A DNA stretch of 64,000 nucleotides from Poecilobothrus nobilitatus (lineage: Eukaryota > Arthropoda > Insecta > Diptera > Dolichopodidae). The notes beneath the pieces were generated by a model. The model was not told the origin of the DNA, ran no database searches, and saw nothing but the letters and a program-made list of their open reading frames with translations. The translations under genes and the position numbers were made by a program. Shown in pieces: positions 21,373 to 30,960 of this stretch. How positions within the stretch are numbered: position 1 is the first letter of the stretch; each line of letters opens with the position of its first letter. The stretch lies in NCBI GenBank assembly GCA_947095535.1, contig OX352772.1, positions 183,824,240-183,888,239 of the forward strand, given 5' to 3'.

Positions 21373-22594
21373 TCATGGAAGCGGTTTTGATAGTCTTGCT
21401 TCAATTCGGACAGTGCCTTGATTAAGTAATCCATGACACACTTCATTTCCTGATGCATCTGGAGTTAAATCAAAAGCTAATATAAAGAATCCATTACTAA
21501 ACATAGATTTTGTTATCTGATGACCTTTATCATTATGATATATGCCTGTACCAGAAAATAGCGTATGATATGCACGTGTATAACAATTATTTTCTTCCGT
21601 AAAACTGGTTTCAATTATTGTATTAGGTATTTGTACTCCATTTACATATAACATGAATTGAGAAATATCAAAGTGTTTAAAATTAAATGGATTTTTTGAT
21701 CTTTTTCCAGAGTAACCGGCATTCTCTGTCATACAAAATAATATCGTGTTTGGTAACTGCCCAATAAATACATTATCAAGCGAAATAGTTGTACTATTAG
21801 AAGGAATCGTAAAACTTTTTACTTCTACCCGTTTATAATTATATTTGGCGTTCGGCTTCTCAATAACAGCATTATGTGCTAATAATACACTAGGATTAAT
21901 AGATGCATGTCTCATAAACAATGTTGCTTCTACAATTTTTAATTGAGATTCATCAGAATCATCTCCGAAAAAGAAAAAATCTGGTTTTTCTAATGTTAAA
22001 ACTATTCTAACATCAACATTATTTATCAGAAGAGTTGGCTGATTGAACATATCTACATGTAATTTGCCCATAAGCTCTACAACATTGCTATTTTGGTAAG
22101 CTTTTTGGCGCTCCTTTGAACTAACATTGTCAAATTTTGCTATATTTGGTTTATCCAGATTCCAACCGGCACATTCCAAATGTGTTGTTGCCGCATCTGT
22201 ACCATAATTTAATAATGATTCAATGTAAGCTCTGTAGTGGTAATTACTGTCTGAGGGGGTTATATTTTTACCATTTAACTGTACATTACACTGTTTTATT
22301 AGAGAGTGAAGAAGATTATTAACAACACTTGGTTGTGCTATTAGTCCTTCCATCAGTTCCTTTATCATTATTCCAATGAGTTCCATCTTCTTTTAAAATT
22401 TGTACTTTTAATCGTAAATATACAGAAGATGAATCTCTATATGTATCATCATGACCTAATGATAGAAATTCGATTGTTGACGGATTGTCTAGGGAAGCAA
22501 TTGGATTGTAAGAAACCTACTCAGATCGCAAAATACTGGATTGAATAGGTTGAGTTTTAAAAATATCTAATTCAGATTTCATACATTCCACCAT
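21373..22594 (-). pseudogene. PY: Polinton major capsid protein (double jelly-roll), two lesions
   Basis: Start at ATG (22594 on the minus strand), about 407 codons, which is close to the usual length of Polinton major capsid proteins. Family-like motifs are VVNNLLHSLIKQCNVQLNGK, YHYRAYIESLLNYG and an ECAGW block near the position of the usual ALWY motif. The N-terminal segment holds an in-frame TAG (22518-22520), then a frameshift near 22370-22385; the remaining 337 codons are open to the stop. This protein would form the icosahedral shell. Just two small lesions suggest recent inactivation. The pX-like gene ends 3 bases upstream of its start. Confidence 0.85.
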
Positions 22595-22596
22595 GA

Positions 22597-23037
22597 TTAG
22601 TTAAAAATATCTTTTAGTTTCTTTTTCTTATTAACTTTACGCCGTTTTGACATAGAATAATTTGAATTGCTAATGTTAAGTCTTTTTATAGTTTTCCTTT
22701 TTCTTTTACCAGATCCATACATTTCATTAAGCTTCCTAACAGCTGCGTGTCTTACATTTTTCATAATTTCTTTACCTCTATCTTGAACAACTTCCTTTAC
22801 ATTTGCCCCTGATGCAATATCAGATAAAGCGCTAATACCAGAGTTAATGACCTCTTTTTTAAATATATTAGCACCTGAAGCAAATATAGGTTTCAAATAC
22901 TTAAAAAGACCTCCAAAAAAACTTCCTAATCCGCAACCTCTTTGGTAAGGTATGGTAGAATGCAATAAAGGCCCAATGTCATCAAGACCTCTTCCGGATT
23001 GTACTAAATAATATCTGTAATACACTTTCTTTGACAT
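22597..23037 (-). CDS. pX-like basic virion core protein candidate
   Basis: This is an intact 146-residue ORF. It has a Gly-rich motif (GCGLGSFFGGLFKYLKPIF, about residues 34-52), a helical segment (NIFKKEVINSGISALSDIASG) and a strongly basic C-terminus (KRKRKTIKRL, KRRKVNKKKKL). A GxGxGSFxGGLF motif followed by basic residues is shared with Polinton/adintovirus proteins likened to the adenovirus core protein pX. It is immediately upstream of the major capsid gene with a 2-base gap, so the two were probably co-transcribed. The function is inferred from motif and position. Confidence 0.65.
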   Translation of the reverse strand: MSKKVYYRYYLVQSGRGLDDIGPLLHSTIPYQRGCGLGSFFGGLFKYLKPIFASGANIFKKEVINSGISALSDIASGANVKEVVQDRGKEIMKNVRHAAVRKLNEMYGSGKRKRKTIKRLNISNSNYSMSKRRKVNKKKKLKDIFN

Positions 23038-23041
23038 TTAT

Positions 23042-23940
23042 TTATACTTTTTTAAAATGTAATACAATTTTTGTAGGAATACTACTATCACTAAAATTTA
23101 TTTTATAACCATATTTATCACATAAGAGCATTGAAATACTATCAAATGATTTTTCAACATTACAATATTGAATTATGTTAAATTTTTTTACTGTGTTAGT
23201 AAAAGCATTTTCTGTATTAACAGTTCTTAAACATCTTACATTTTTACCACCTATATTTTGTGGTTCAATAATATCAGTGTATATAAAAAACATATCCGGT
23301 TTCTCTACAGGAATTAAATTCATGCTATCGATAAACAATTTAAAAACTTCAATTACACGAGGTTTATATTTTTTAGGGTCAGTTAATTTTACGAAAGCTT
23401 GATCAGAACATGTTTTTAAAAGTCCATCTAAGCTGTAAATGAAATTTGTTCTTAATTTTGATGTTAAATTTTGGCTTAGTTAAACAGATAGTAGTGTATA
23501 ATAAAGTTTTTGGAAACTCCTCAGCTTTGTTTGGTATTACATAGTTTGTATCGTCATTTATAAAGTTAAAAATACCCCAAATTAGTTGACGTAAAACTTC
23601 TTTTCTTGAAAATCGTAATAATGGTCGAATATTTTGAATTAAAGTAGGAAGTAACAGAACCTTCCAATCGCATATCATTATATACTATACTATATTGTAT
23701 ATAAGTAGTCCCAACACCAATACGGTTTGTCTGCATGATATATATTTGAGTACTTTTTTCCCATTCCTCACCATAGACATTTGGAATAAAATCATTAGCA
23801 TATATTTCAGATACACCAACTTTCCAATTAGAATCGATCATATATTTAACCATTTTAGTCGTAAAAGTTGATAATGTGTTTTCGGGGTAAAAATTCATAG
23901 ATGAATCACTGAATAATGTGACGTAAAATTCGTCATTTAC
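23042..23940 (-). pseudogene. PX: Polinton minor capsid (penton-like) protein, frameshifted
   Basis: Three overlapping minus-strand frames cover one gene. The first (23940-23566) has NDEFYVTLFSDSSMNFYPEN and WKVGVSEIYANDF, the second (23678-23403) carries the middle, and the last (23338-23042) has MFFIYTDIIEPQNIGGKNVR and a C-terminal IVLHFKKV. The FYPxNT...W(K/E)VGLxEI opening and the FIYTDIIxPQxVG block are characteristic of the Polinton penton-like protein, which sits at capsid vertices. At least two frameshifts are present, near 23600 and 23350-23400. No clear ATG precedes NDEF; a TAA lies just upstream. It lies 4 bases upstream of the pX-like gene. Confidence 0.8.
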
Positions 23941-24045
23941 TTATACGTTGTCCATGAACTTGTAGATTTATTTTTACGAATTGGAAAATTAAGTTGTGTT
24001 TAAGTATCACCTGCTTTAGCTGATCGCAATAAACGTTTTGGAGAT

Positions 24046-24120
24046 CTATTTATAGTTTTTTTCTTTTTCGTTGGTGGTTTTCATAAGTTTTTCATATATT
24101 TCCGGTTTGAGAATTATCAT
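24046..24120 (-). CDS. Short ORF between penton-like and Gly-Gly protein genes
   Basis: An ATG-started 24-codon reading (MIILKPEIYEKLMKTTNEKE) ends at TAG 24046-24048. A basic stretch in a neighbouring frame (RSPKRLLRS) follows to about 24005, so it may be the remnant of a longer small protein after a frameshift. Short proteins of this type sit at the same place in related Polintons as far as I recall. Confidence 0.3.
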   Translation of the reverse strand: MIILKPEIYEKLMKTTNEKEKNYK

Positions 24121-24140
24121 TTTATTAAATGATGAATTAT

Positions 24141-24465
24141 TCATTTTATAAGATTTCCAATCAACCCTGAAAGAACTGCACCAAGAAGAGTAGTTAAAAA
24201 TCCTCCTTTTTGAACAATAATTTTTCGTTTATTATTTATTGATTTTTTATAATAAATGAGTGATCTTAACTCCCTTTTATATCTTTTTAATTGATTTTTT
24301 GTTTTTTTTATTCAACTTACAATTACCATTTAAAATATTTAACGATATTTCACAAATTGTTTTAATTACATCTGGTTCACAAGGCTTTATAATAACTCTT
24401 TGGAATTTCGGTTTAGAATTTTTTAACAGGTGCAATATATGTCGGTTGATTTTCAATCGTTTCAT
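24141..24465 (-). pseudogene. Small Polinton protein with C-terminal QKGGFLxxLLG hydrophobic tail
   Basis: Starts at an ATG overlapping the ATPase C-terminus in another frame. The N-terminal part has HILHLLKNSKPKFQRVIIK and SLNILNGNCKL; after a frameshift near 24280-24300 it resumes with RYKRELRSLIYYKK and IIVQKGGFLTTLLGAVL and ends at TGA 24141-24143. The pattern (ExxxNxLxGN, then basic repeats, then QKGGF plus a hydrophobic tail) is a recurring small protein of insect Polinton-like elements in my memory. The Gly-Gly site before a hydrophobic peptide could be a viral-protease-type cleavage site, but no protease was found here. Confidence 0.55.
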
Positions 24466-25085
24466 ATTCTTTTGCATATTGTTCCAACTGATTTGTTGTA
24501 CAATAACACAAATCTTGCTCGAAAATGTCACTGCTCAATCTAAATAAATCCTTAACTTCTTGAGTAAGATCTATTAATATATAACCATATGGCTTAGATG
24601 TCACTTCATTATATACTTTCTCAAATTGCTTGACCTGATTCGGATATATTTAACGGGCTAATGGTAATATCTGTGATTTATCTCTAGGATTCTTAAAAAG
24701 AATTATGTATTTGCAATTCAGTGAAATATCTCTGGAAAATTTACCTTGATGAAATATATTTTGGGTTCAAATATTACCGATAAATTTCTATGATGCGATC
24801 CTCTAGTAAATAGTTCGCAGACATGTCTATCATAAGAATTTAACATCATATCATCTATCACAATTAATACAGAGTTTCTATTATCACTAAAATCAGGAAT
24901 ACTGTTGCTATACTCAAGATCTGTTATATCATTCGGTACTGCATTTTTATCTGGGTTACACCAAATAATTTTATTGATTTGCGGATGTATGATTTTAATT
25001 TTTAATTTTATTAGGTTATGAATAAAAGTAATTTTTCCACAACAAGTTGGCCCAGCCACCATCATTGTAATGGGTGAAAAAACAT
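24413..25085 (-). pseudogene. Polinton genome-packaging ATPase (FtsK/HerA-type), frameshifted
   Basis: The N-terminal part (about 25085-24718) carries a Walker A-like loop, GPTCCGKITF, where the usual GK(T/S) reads GKI, and a Walker B-like VLIVIDDMM, followed by ELFTRGSHHRNLSVIF, the arginine/sensor region. After frame changes around 24600-24720 (KNPRDKSQ-like region broken) the C-terminus resumes with TSKPYGYILIDLTQEV and ends at 24413. This order is typical of Polinton packaging ATPases that drive DNA into the capsid. The Walker A substitution plus frameshifts indicate loss of function. Its end overlaps the start of the next small gene. Confidence 0.8.
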
Positions 25086-25206
25086 AAATAAATAATTAAT
25101 TATTCATGATAGCAAACCTATATTTATACCAAAATGTACACTCAGAAAGAGAATATAAAGTCCTGCTTCATTCACTCAAAAGGTTATTCATTCATCAACA
25201 TTCATA

Positions 25207-25707
25207 ATGGATAACCAACAAATTTTCATTGTTGACTTACAATTTGTACAAGGAAATGAAAAGCAATATTTTATAAAGGAATTGGCTATTCTTAACAAGG
25301 GGAGTTTGAATTCAATTGTATATCATTTTAAAGCGCCTTACCCCGAAGAAGAACTTAATCATGAAACAAAATACAATATTCAATATTCTGAAAATAAAAT
25401 AAATGGATTAAAATAGAATAGTGGTACAGTAGAAAACTTATATTTGAGGGATATACTTAAGTACTATTTACAATCAGCTGATATAATTTACGTTAAAGGA
25501 AAGCAGAAAAAAAATTTTCTTGAAAAATTCATAGATAGTACTAAAATAAATGATTTAACCAATACAATGTCATCATTATTAAAAATTGAACATTTTAAAT
25601 CTATGTGTCCTATTCCAACACATAATGTAAGTTCAAGTTTAAGATGTGCAATTAAAAATAGTTTTAATATCTATATGTACTTACTTAAAGAAAACGTGTT
25701 AAAATAG
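25207..25707 (+). pseudogene. Uncharacterised Polinton protein with one in-frame stop
   Basis: One frame runs from ATG 25207 to TAG 25705-25707 (167 codons) and is interrupted only by TAG 25414-25416. The N-terminus is FIVDLQFVQGNEKQYFIKEL, the middle has IIYVKGKQKKNFLEKFI, and the C-terminus has a CPIPTHNVSSSLRCAIKN block. This arrangement (an xVDxQ start, a VKG block and a C..H...CA..N end) resembles a family of short insect proteins linked to Polintons, perhaps RNase H-like or exonuclease-like, which I cannot verify. It diverges from the ATPase gene across a 120-base intergenic gap. Confidence 0.5.
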
Positions 25708-25765
25708 AAAACAAAAAAAAAACTAAAAAATTAATTTTTATTTGTAACATAAATATATAGATCAT

Positions 25766-26035
25766 ATGGAATTAAATAATCCAACTAGAAAAGTACGATT
25801 TAATTCAACTTTACAAATTAAAGTTATGTATGTATGGAGCTTTGCTTACAATTCTTCTTGGAAAAATCATTGGCAACAATATGCAATTGATAGAATGAAA
25901 TTTCAAAGGCGAATAAAGATCATTGAACCCATCATAACTACAATTTTAAGTATAGTAGTCATCGTAAAAACATATTTAAAAAGAGATTTTTGTAATACTC
26001 TAAAAATAAAATGCACTTTATATTTTGTACATTAA
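25766..26035 (+). CDS. Small basic Polinton protein, 89 residues
   Basis: This is an intact ORF from ATG to TAA, 58 bases after the previous gene and just before the right TIR. The core RKVRFNSTLQIKVMYVWSFA is followed by RMKFQRRIKIIEP and a short hydrophobic segment (ITTILSIVVIV). An RKVRF start with a W-S/T-FAY block recurs in small Polinton proteins in my memory; the function is unknown. An AATAAAG signal overlaps 26040. Confidence 0.45.
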   Translation: MELNNPTRKVRFNSTLQIKVMYVWSFAYNSSWKNHWQQYAIDRMKFQRRIKIIEPIITTILSIVVIVKTYLKRDFCNTLKIKCTLYFVH

Positions 26036-26045
26036 AGTTAATAAA

Positions 26046-26567
26046 GTTTGAATTTCTTTTTAACCTTTTTATATGCAACATATATATGTAGATATATATA
26101 ATACGTTCTTACTATACTATACTATACCAATCTATTTGCATTCAACTTTTCTTGCCTCTTTCTTTTTCTAGCTTTTTAAAATACTACATAGTAATCTAAA
26201 CCAGATATTCTGCTAAAAAAAAAAAAAAAACGAAGATGCTAATTGTTATTTTGTATTTCTTCCTATAGTAAACCAACACAAAAAAAAACACGCATTCCTT
26301 AAAGATACACTTTAAAACTAGTTCACCAACATTAAATAACACGTGCTTTAATATTTACATATAATAGTTTTGCTAACTATTTTCATGTTGACCTATTATA
26401 ATATATAATCAAAGAGCTCTAAAAGACTTGTTTTACCCCAACTTCTAACAGAATCCAGGTCACAACACTTCCGGTTTCTCTAAAACGTAAGGTCATTCAA
26501 ATATAGGTTAATTTGCGTGGGCTGCGATATGGTTTATTAAAAACTAGGTCGTGCGATATGGGCTTAT
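26046..26567. repeat. Right terminal inverted repeat of the Polinton
   Basis: It is the reverse complement of 14211-14709 with small differences and a 10-base extra segment (GTCGTGCGAT on the plus strand) near the outer end. High similarity between the TIRs is consistent with a not very old insertion, or with exchange between the ends. Confidence 0.93.
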
Positions 26568-27000
26568 TTTTTCCCATGCCAAAGTGCCCCTATACCTACT
26601 ATCGTACAATTCTTTATCGCTAGACAATATTTGTTCATAATTAATTTTGATTATAGTATTATTAAGTATTACAGATTTAATTATAGTTTTTTTAAATATA
26701 TTGGATTTTGTTAAAGGAATTTCGACATAGATTAAGCAAGTACCATTTGTTATCACCTTTACGTTAGAAAAATTTAATGCTTCTTCAGCATCCGAGTATG
26801 GGAAATTTTCTTTGTCAAAGATTGATGTTATTATTTTTATCTCTGCTTTAGAGAGCAGGATTGAATTAATGATACCTATTTTAGCCCAATGTACGGCGTA
26901 TTTTATATTAACTATCTCTTCTTTGATAAATTTTAACCTATATTGTAATTTTTGAATAGCTTGGTCATTCAATTCGTACCCTAACTTAATAAAGGGTGTT
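26544..27000 (-). pseudogene. Env-like (errantivirus-type) fragment right of the Polinton
   Basis: The minus-strand frame reads AIQKLQYRLKFIKEEIVN, then YAVHWAKIGIINSILLS and VITNGTCLIYVEIPLT before running into the TIR (LAWEKISPYRTT). A C-terminal region with an (A)K(I/L)GIINxxILS block followed by an ILYVIxIP block is what I remember from the fusion-protein-like Env of insect Gypsy elements. It has no ATG and is cut on both sides, by the Polinton on one side and by a mariner-like fragment on the other. The matching tail may be at 14106-14205. Assignment is moderate. Confidence 0.45.
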
Positions 27001-27019
27001 CAAAATTGAGGTATCATTT

Positions 27020-27630
27020 TAATTTTAATAAAAAAAGACTTTTTTTTGAAATATTAAATATATTTTTATTTTAATTTATAATAAATAGATTCCGGTTAAT
27101 AATGAAAAATTATGTCGGCCAAGTGGAAATGAGCTTCGTCGGTGAAGATTATTTTGTTAAAAAAATTCTCATTTTCTTCTTGTTTTTCGATTGCCCAAGA
27201 AACGAATTGCAGACGTAATGCATGGTCAGTTGGTTTTAATTCTTACGTCAGCTGGATCTTATAAGCCTTTGGAGATCACTATGCAAAATGTTGAATAATG
27301 TGGATGGTTTGATGTTTAATTGCTGCAACGATGACGAATGGAAGTTTTTGGATCTTCTTCAACACTTCTGCTCACAGCTGCTACATTCTCGGTTGAACGG
27401 CCACTACGTTGATAAATGTTGCCTCTGTTATCAAGAACAGATCCAGTTTCTAGAAATTTATCAACCATCATCTTGATGGCACGATTTGTTGGAGCATTTT
27501 CTCTACCAAATTTTGTTCGAAATCTCCTAATTACATCTTGAAAACTTTTACCATTTTCAAAAAATGCTGTAATAACAAAAACACGTTGTTCCTTCGTGTA
27601 ACGTTCAATATTAACTAACCGGAATGTATT
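27020..27630 (-). pseudogene. Mariner/Tc1-superfamily transposase N-terminal fragment
   Basis: Minus-strand pieces in several frames give YTKEQRVFVITAF-like sequence at the high-coordinate end (near 27600), VFENGKSFQDVIRRFR-like and GRENAPTNRAIKMMVDKFL-like blocks, and near 27140 FFNKIIFTDEAHFHL, the first catalytic Asp region. This is a degraded helix-turn-helix plus the first part of the DDE domain. At the low-coordinate side, GGGTGTTCAAAATTGAGG (26993-27010) could be the terminal inverted repeat, implying an internal deletion of the rest of the gene. Multiple frame changes make it inactive. Confidence 0.6.
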
Positions 27631-27719
27631 TAGAATATACCTAAAGAACTAAAGTTTTATTATCTAAAACTTGATTGGTAATTTTACTTATATTATCAAT
27701 AAAATTCTTATTTATTATG

Positions 27720-28844
27720 AATTGTTGAAATTATTCTGGTTTGGATGATTTGTATAACGGGAGTTTTACGAAATTGGTTCGGCTTTTGTTCCCGGATATG
27801 GTACGATGGATTGTTGATTATTCTGGTAGTTTGTATATCTCATAGTAGATTGTTTATGCGTGTTCTGAAAATTAGATCTATATGCTAGTCATTGGTGATC
27901 CCTAAAGTTAGGTCTATGATAATTGTACGATGGTTGTTGATACGTCGATTTCCTTTAACAAAAATCGATCGATTGAATCTATTTCTAAAAGACTGTGTCG
28001 GTAAATTTAAGTTTTGACCGACTTGTTGCCTTGTATCATTGTTTTGTTTGTTCGGTTGGCGGCTAGTTACTCTAGAATTCATATTATCCAATTTTAAGGC
28101 CCACTCTAGAGCCTCCGGTAAATCGCAAGGTTCCTTCATACCTAGTAATCTCAGCGGAAATGCTCCTTTCAACCCATTAATCAAGGCGTCTAGAGCCTTA
28201 TCCCTACACATTTTTGATATTGCAATTACTGCCTCGCTTATTAATCCCATTGAGTTTATTATCCAGCATTGAAGAGATATGCATGTGCACTTTATGCATG
28301 TGAAAGGTTTATGAAATTCCGGGATTGTTTTATTCCCTCGCGTCATAGTTGTTAGCTGATTTTCTAAAGTTCTCATGCTTCTTTTGTCAGCATAATGTAG
28401 ATCTAAGCATTTCACTATTCTATCCCAATTCAAAGGGGTGTTGTATGATTCTAGTATCGTATTTGCTTCGTCCCTGATTTTGCATCTGATAGTTCTCAGG
28501 ATTCCATAATATTGTGACGAGCCCCTAAGGTGATTGTAAACTCTAAGAATTTGTTCAACATTTTTCCTCCAGGACGCATATTTCCCCACTTCTCCCGAGA
28601 ATGTTTCGATCTCCTTTACGATGTAAGGAATTTCAATCTAATCCCTCAAGATTCTCGTCTGCATTTCGTCTGCATTTCTCGTCTTCTTGTTCGATTTCTT
28701 CGTCTTCCTAACCGTATATTTCATTTCCCTAATCGTATAACTAAGATTTTCATCCATTCCCATTTCTCTTATTGGGCTTAGATGTGAGTTTAAATTTTCT
28801 GGGGTGGATGACATTACAAAGAGAGCTGATCCTTGTTGATTCAT
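27720..28844 (-). pseudogene. gag: Ty3/Gypsy gag fragment
   Basis: Starts at ATG 28844 on the minus strand; the first 68 codons are in one frame, then a shift near 28640 leads to the main segment 28589-27885. Motifs are RVYNHLRGSSQYYGILRTIR, IVKCLDLHYADKRSMRTLEN, a LINGLKGAFPLRLLGMKEP block and EALEWALKLDNMNSR, the capsid-like core of Gypsy Gag. The C-terminus becomes Asn/Gln/Arg-rich, continuing in broken form to about 27720. A short internal stretch (CIKCTCISLQC region) disturbs the capsid core. No pol is attached. The upstream half is repeated at 33048-33420. Confidence 0.75.
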
Positions 28845-30960
28845 TTTTATTATTTATTTGAAAGGAAGATTTATTATGAAAGAAGAGAAACGACAAAGGT
28901 TATAATCAAAGTCGAAGATCCAAAATATTATTATTCAATTAATAGAGATTTCGCCAATATCTGCCAGAGATCAATTTTATAGACCTTATTATTGATTTTA
29001 TTAGTTCTATGCAACAATAAATTATCTAGTACCACAATAAATGATCGTTAGACTCAATCAAACTAATTTAATTATGTAATTAATGGCTAAAAATATTATA
29101 GATAAAAATTTTAAAATTATTGTAAAATAAACTTTATTATTAGTAAAAGTAACAGCAAAATAATTAGAAGAATATAGAATAATTAGAATAATAGTTAAAT
29201 ATAATAATAGTTAATAATAAATCTTGAACGAAGATGCTCTCTTTCTGCACTAAATTAGAACTGTACCAGAGATATAAGAAAAGGAAAAAGAAAAAGATTA
29301 TATGTTCCTTGCTTGTTCCAGGTCTTAAAAATTTCTTACTATTTAAGATTTATTAATAACTTTTATAATGACTATTAATAAGATTATTATTTAAAAATAT
29401 TCTGAAATTCTTTTAAAATTTATTTGTTTAGAAATATTTTTTATATATTTATTTATTTGAAACTTAATTATTACTAAAAACAAAATATTAAAATATTTAT
29501 TTAAAAATTTATTTATTAAAGAAAAATCTTAAAATATTTATTTATTTGAAAATTTATACAAAAAAACTCTTAGAATATTTATTTATTTGAAAATTTATTT
29601 ATTGAAAAAGAAAAATCTTAAAATATTTATTTATTAAACGAAAAATGTTAAGATACTTATTGTAAAAAAAAAAAATTATTTATTAAAAGTAAAAATCTTA
29701 AAATATTAATTTATTTAAAAATTTATTTGTATAAAAGAAGATCTTAAATTATTTATTTGTTAAAAAAAAAAAATATTTATTTAATATTTTTTAAAATATC
29801 TTAAAATTTTATTTACTCAGAAAAACGATCTCAAAATATTTTTTCTTCTTTTCAAATTTTATGAATATTTTTAATTATGATCAGAAAGAAAATATAATTA
29901 CTTCCTTTTTGTTTTATATAAAGATTTAAAAATTAATAAAATTAAAAATTAATAAAATTGGTAAAAAGTAAATTTGATCTTACAAAAATTTTGTATTAAT
30001 AATAAAATTATTTTCATAAAATAAAATATTCTAATTATTTATTAGATCAAAAAGACATTTCAAATTTTTCTTGCGACTAGGGTTTTGTAAAAGTTAGTTT
30101 TGATTATTGATACGTGGCCTTGATTTTAATGATTTTAATAATTGGATTTATTTAATTGATTCAGTTAATTGATTCAGTTTACTTAATTTGCTTTTATTTT
30201 ATTTTAAATTTTTAGTAAACTAGTTTATTTATTTTAAGTTTTTAGTTATTATGTTTATTTTTTAAATATTGATTTAATTTTAATTATTTTATTTATTTTA
30301 TTTACTGATCAGTTATTCTTATGTCTACACATTTGATTATTTTTCTTTTAATATTTTTTTCTGAATTGATTTTTTTAAATAATTTATTAGTTTATTTTTA
30401 ACATGAAAATTAAATTTTTTTTTTTTTAATTGAATTGCTTCTTTATTGAATTATCTTTGATTTGCTGTGCCTAAGGCAGCCTCACCTTAGGTGTCGACGA
30501 GTAGGCTTGAATTTTGCTGTGATGTGACAAGAAAAGACAAAACCCACAAAAAAAAATTTTAAATTTTATTTCGCAAAAATTAATTCTCTTCTATTTCTTT
30601 ATTTATTTTAGTTTTCTTCCTACAGATGGGAATATTTATCTTAATTTTCTCCCTTCTTATGGGGATATTTATCTGAATTTGTCAGTAAATTATTTTAAAT
30701 TTTATTTCGCAAAAATTAATTCTCTTCTATTTCTTTATTTATATTAGTTTTCTTCCTACAGATGGGAATATTTATCTTAATTTTCTCCCTTCTTATGGGG
30801 ATATTTATCTGAATTTGTCAGTAAATTATTTTTAATTTATGCAAATTTTTAGCGATTTGTTTTATTTATCAAAAAAAATTTTCACTTCTTATTTACTTTT
30901 AATAAAAACAATTTTTGACGTACATAATCGTGGCAACTTGCAGTTTAATTTTACGAACCA
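28845..30960. other. A+T-rich spacer with degenerate short repeats
   Basis: No gene is seen. Bases 29380-29830 are an irregular succession of CTTAAAATATTTATTTATT-like units. A small perfect hairpin, CCTAAGG CAGCCTCA CCTTAGG, lies near 30471-30492. The same sequence recurs in the second block at 33420-35240. The head-to-head arrangement (gag on minus, BEL pol on plus) flanks it. Confidence 0.6.
30561..30832. repeat. 136-bp tandem dimer (monomer in the second block)
   Basis: AAATTTTATTTCGCAAAAATT begins units at 30561 and 30697; each ends in TCAGTAAATTATTTT. The second block has one unit only (about 34985-35120), so one copy was gained or lost after the large duplication. Confidence 0.9.

Larger units (their letters stand above)
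14211..26567. mobile_element. Maverick/Polinton DNA transposon, about 12.4 kb, decayed
   Basis: The ends are long terminal inverted repeats (14211-14709 and 26046-26567). Between them are protein-primed family B DNA polymerase exonuclease parts, an integrase, a double-jelly-roll major capsid protein, a penton-like minor capsid protein, a packaging ATPase, a pX-like basic protein and small element-specific proteins. This gene set defines Polintons (adintovirus-like elements). Capsid and ATPase genes are on the minus strand, polymerase on the plus strand. The polymerase palm domain and integrase C-terminus are missing, and no maturation protease was recognised, so it cannot move by itself. I could not find a convincing 6-bp target-site duplication. 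Confidence 0.92.

Noticed and set aside
27288..27476. Plus-strand Cys-rich ORF
   Set aside because: Antisense of the mariner-like transposase fragment.
29380..29830. CRISPR-like or regular tandem array
   Set aside because: The A+T-rich units are irregular in length and sequence with no distinct spacers, and the context is an insect genome.
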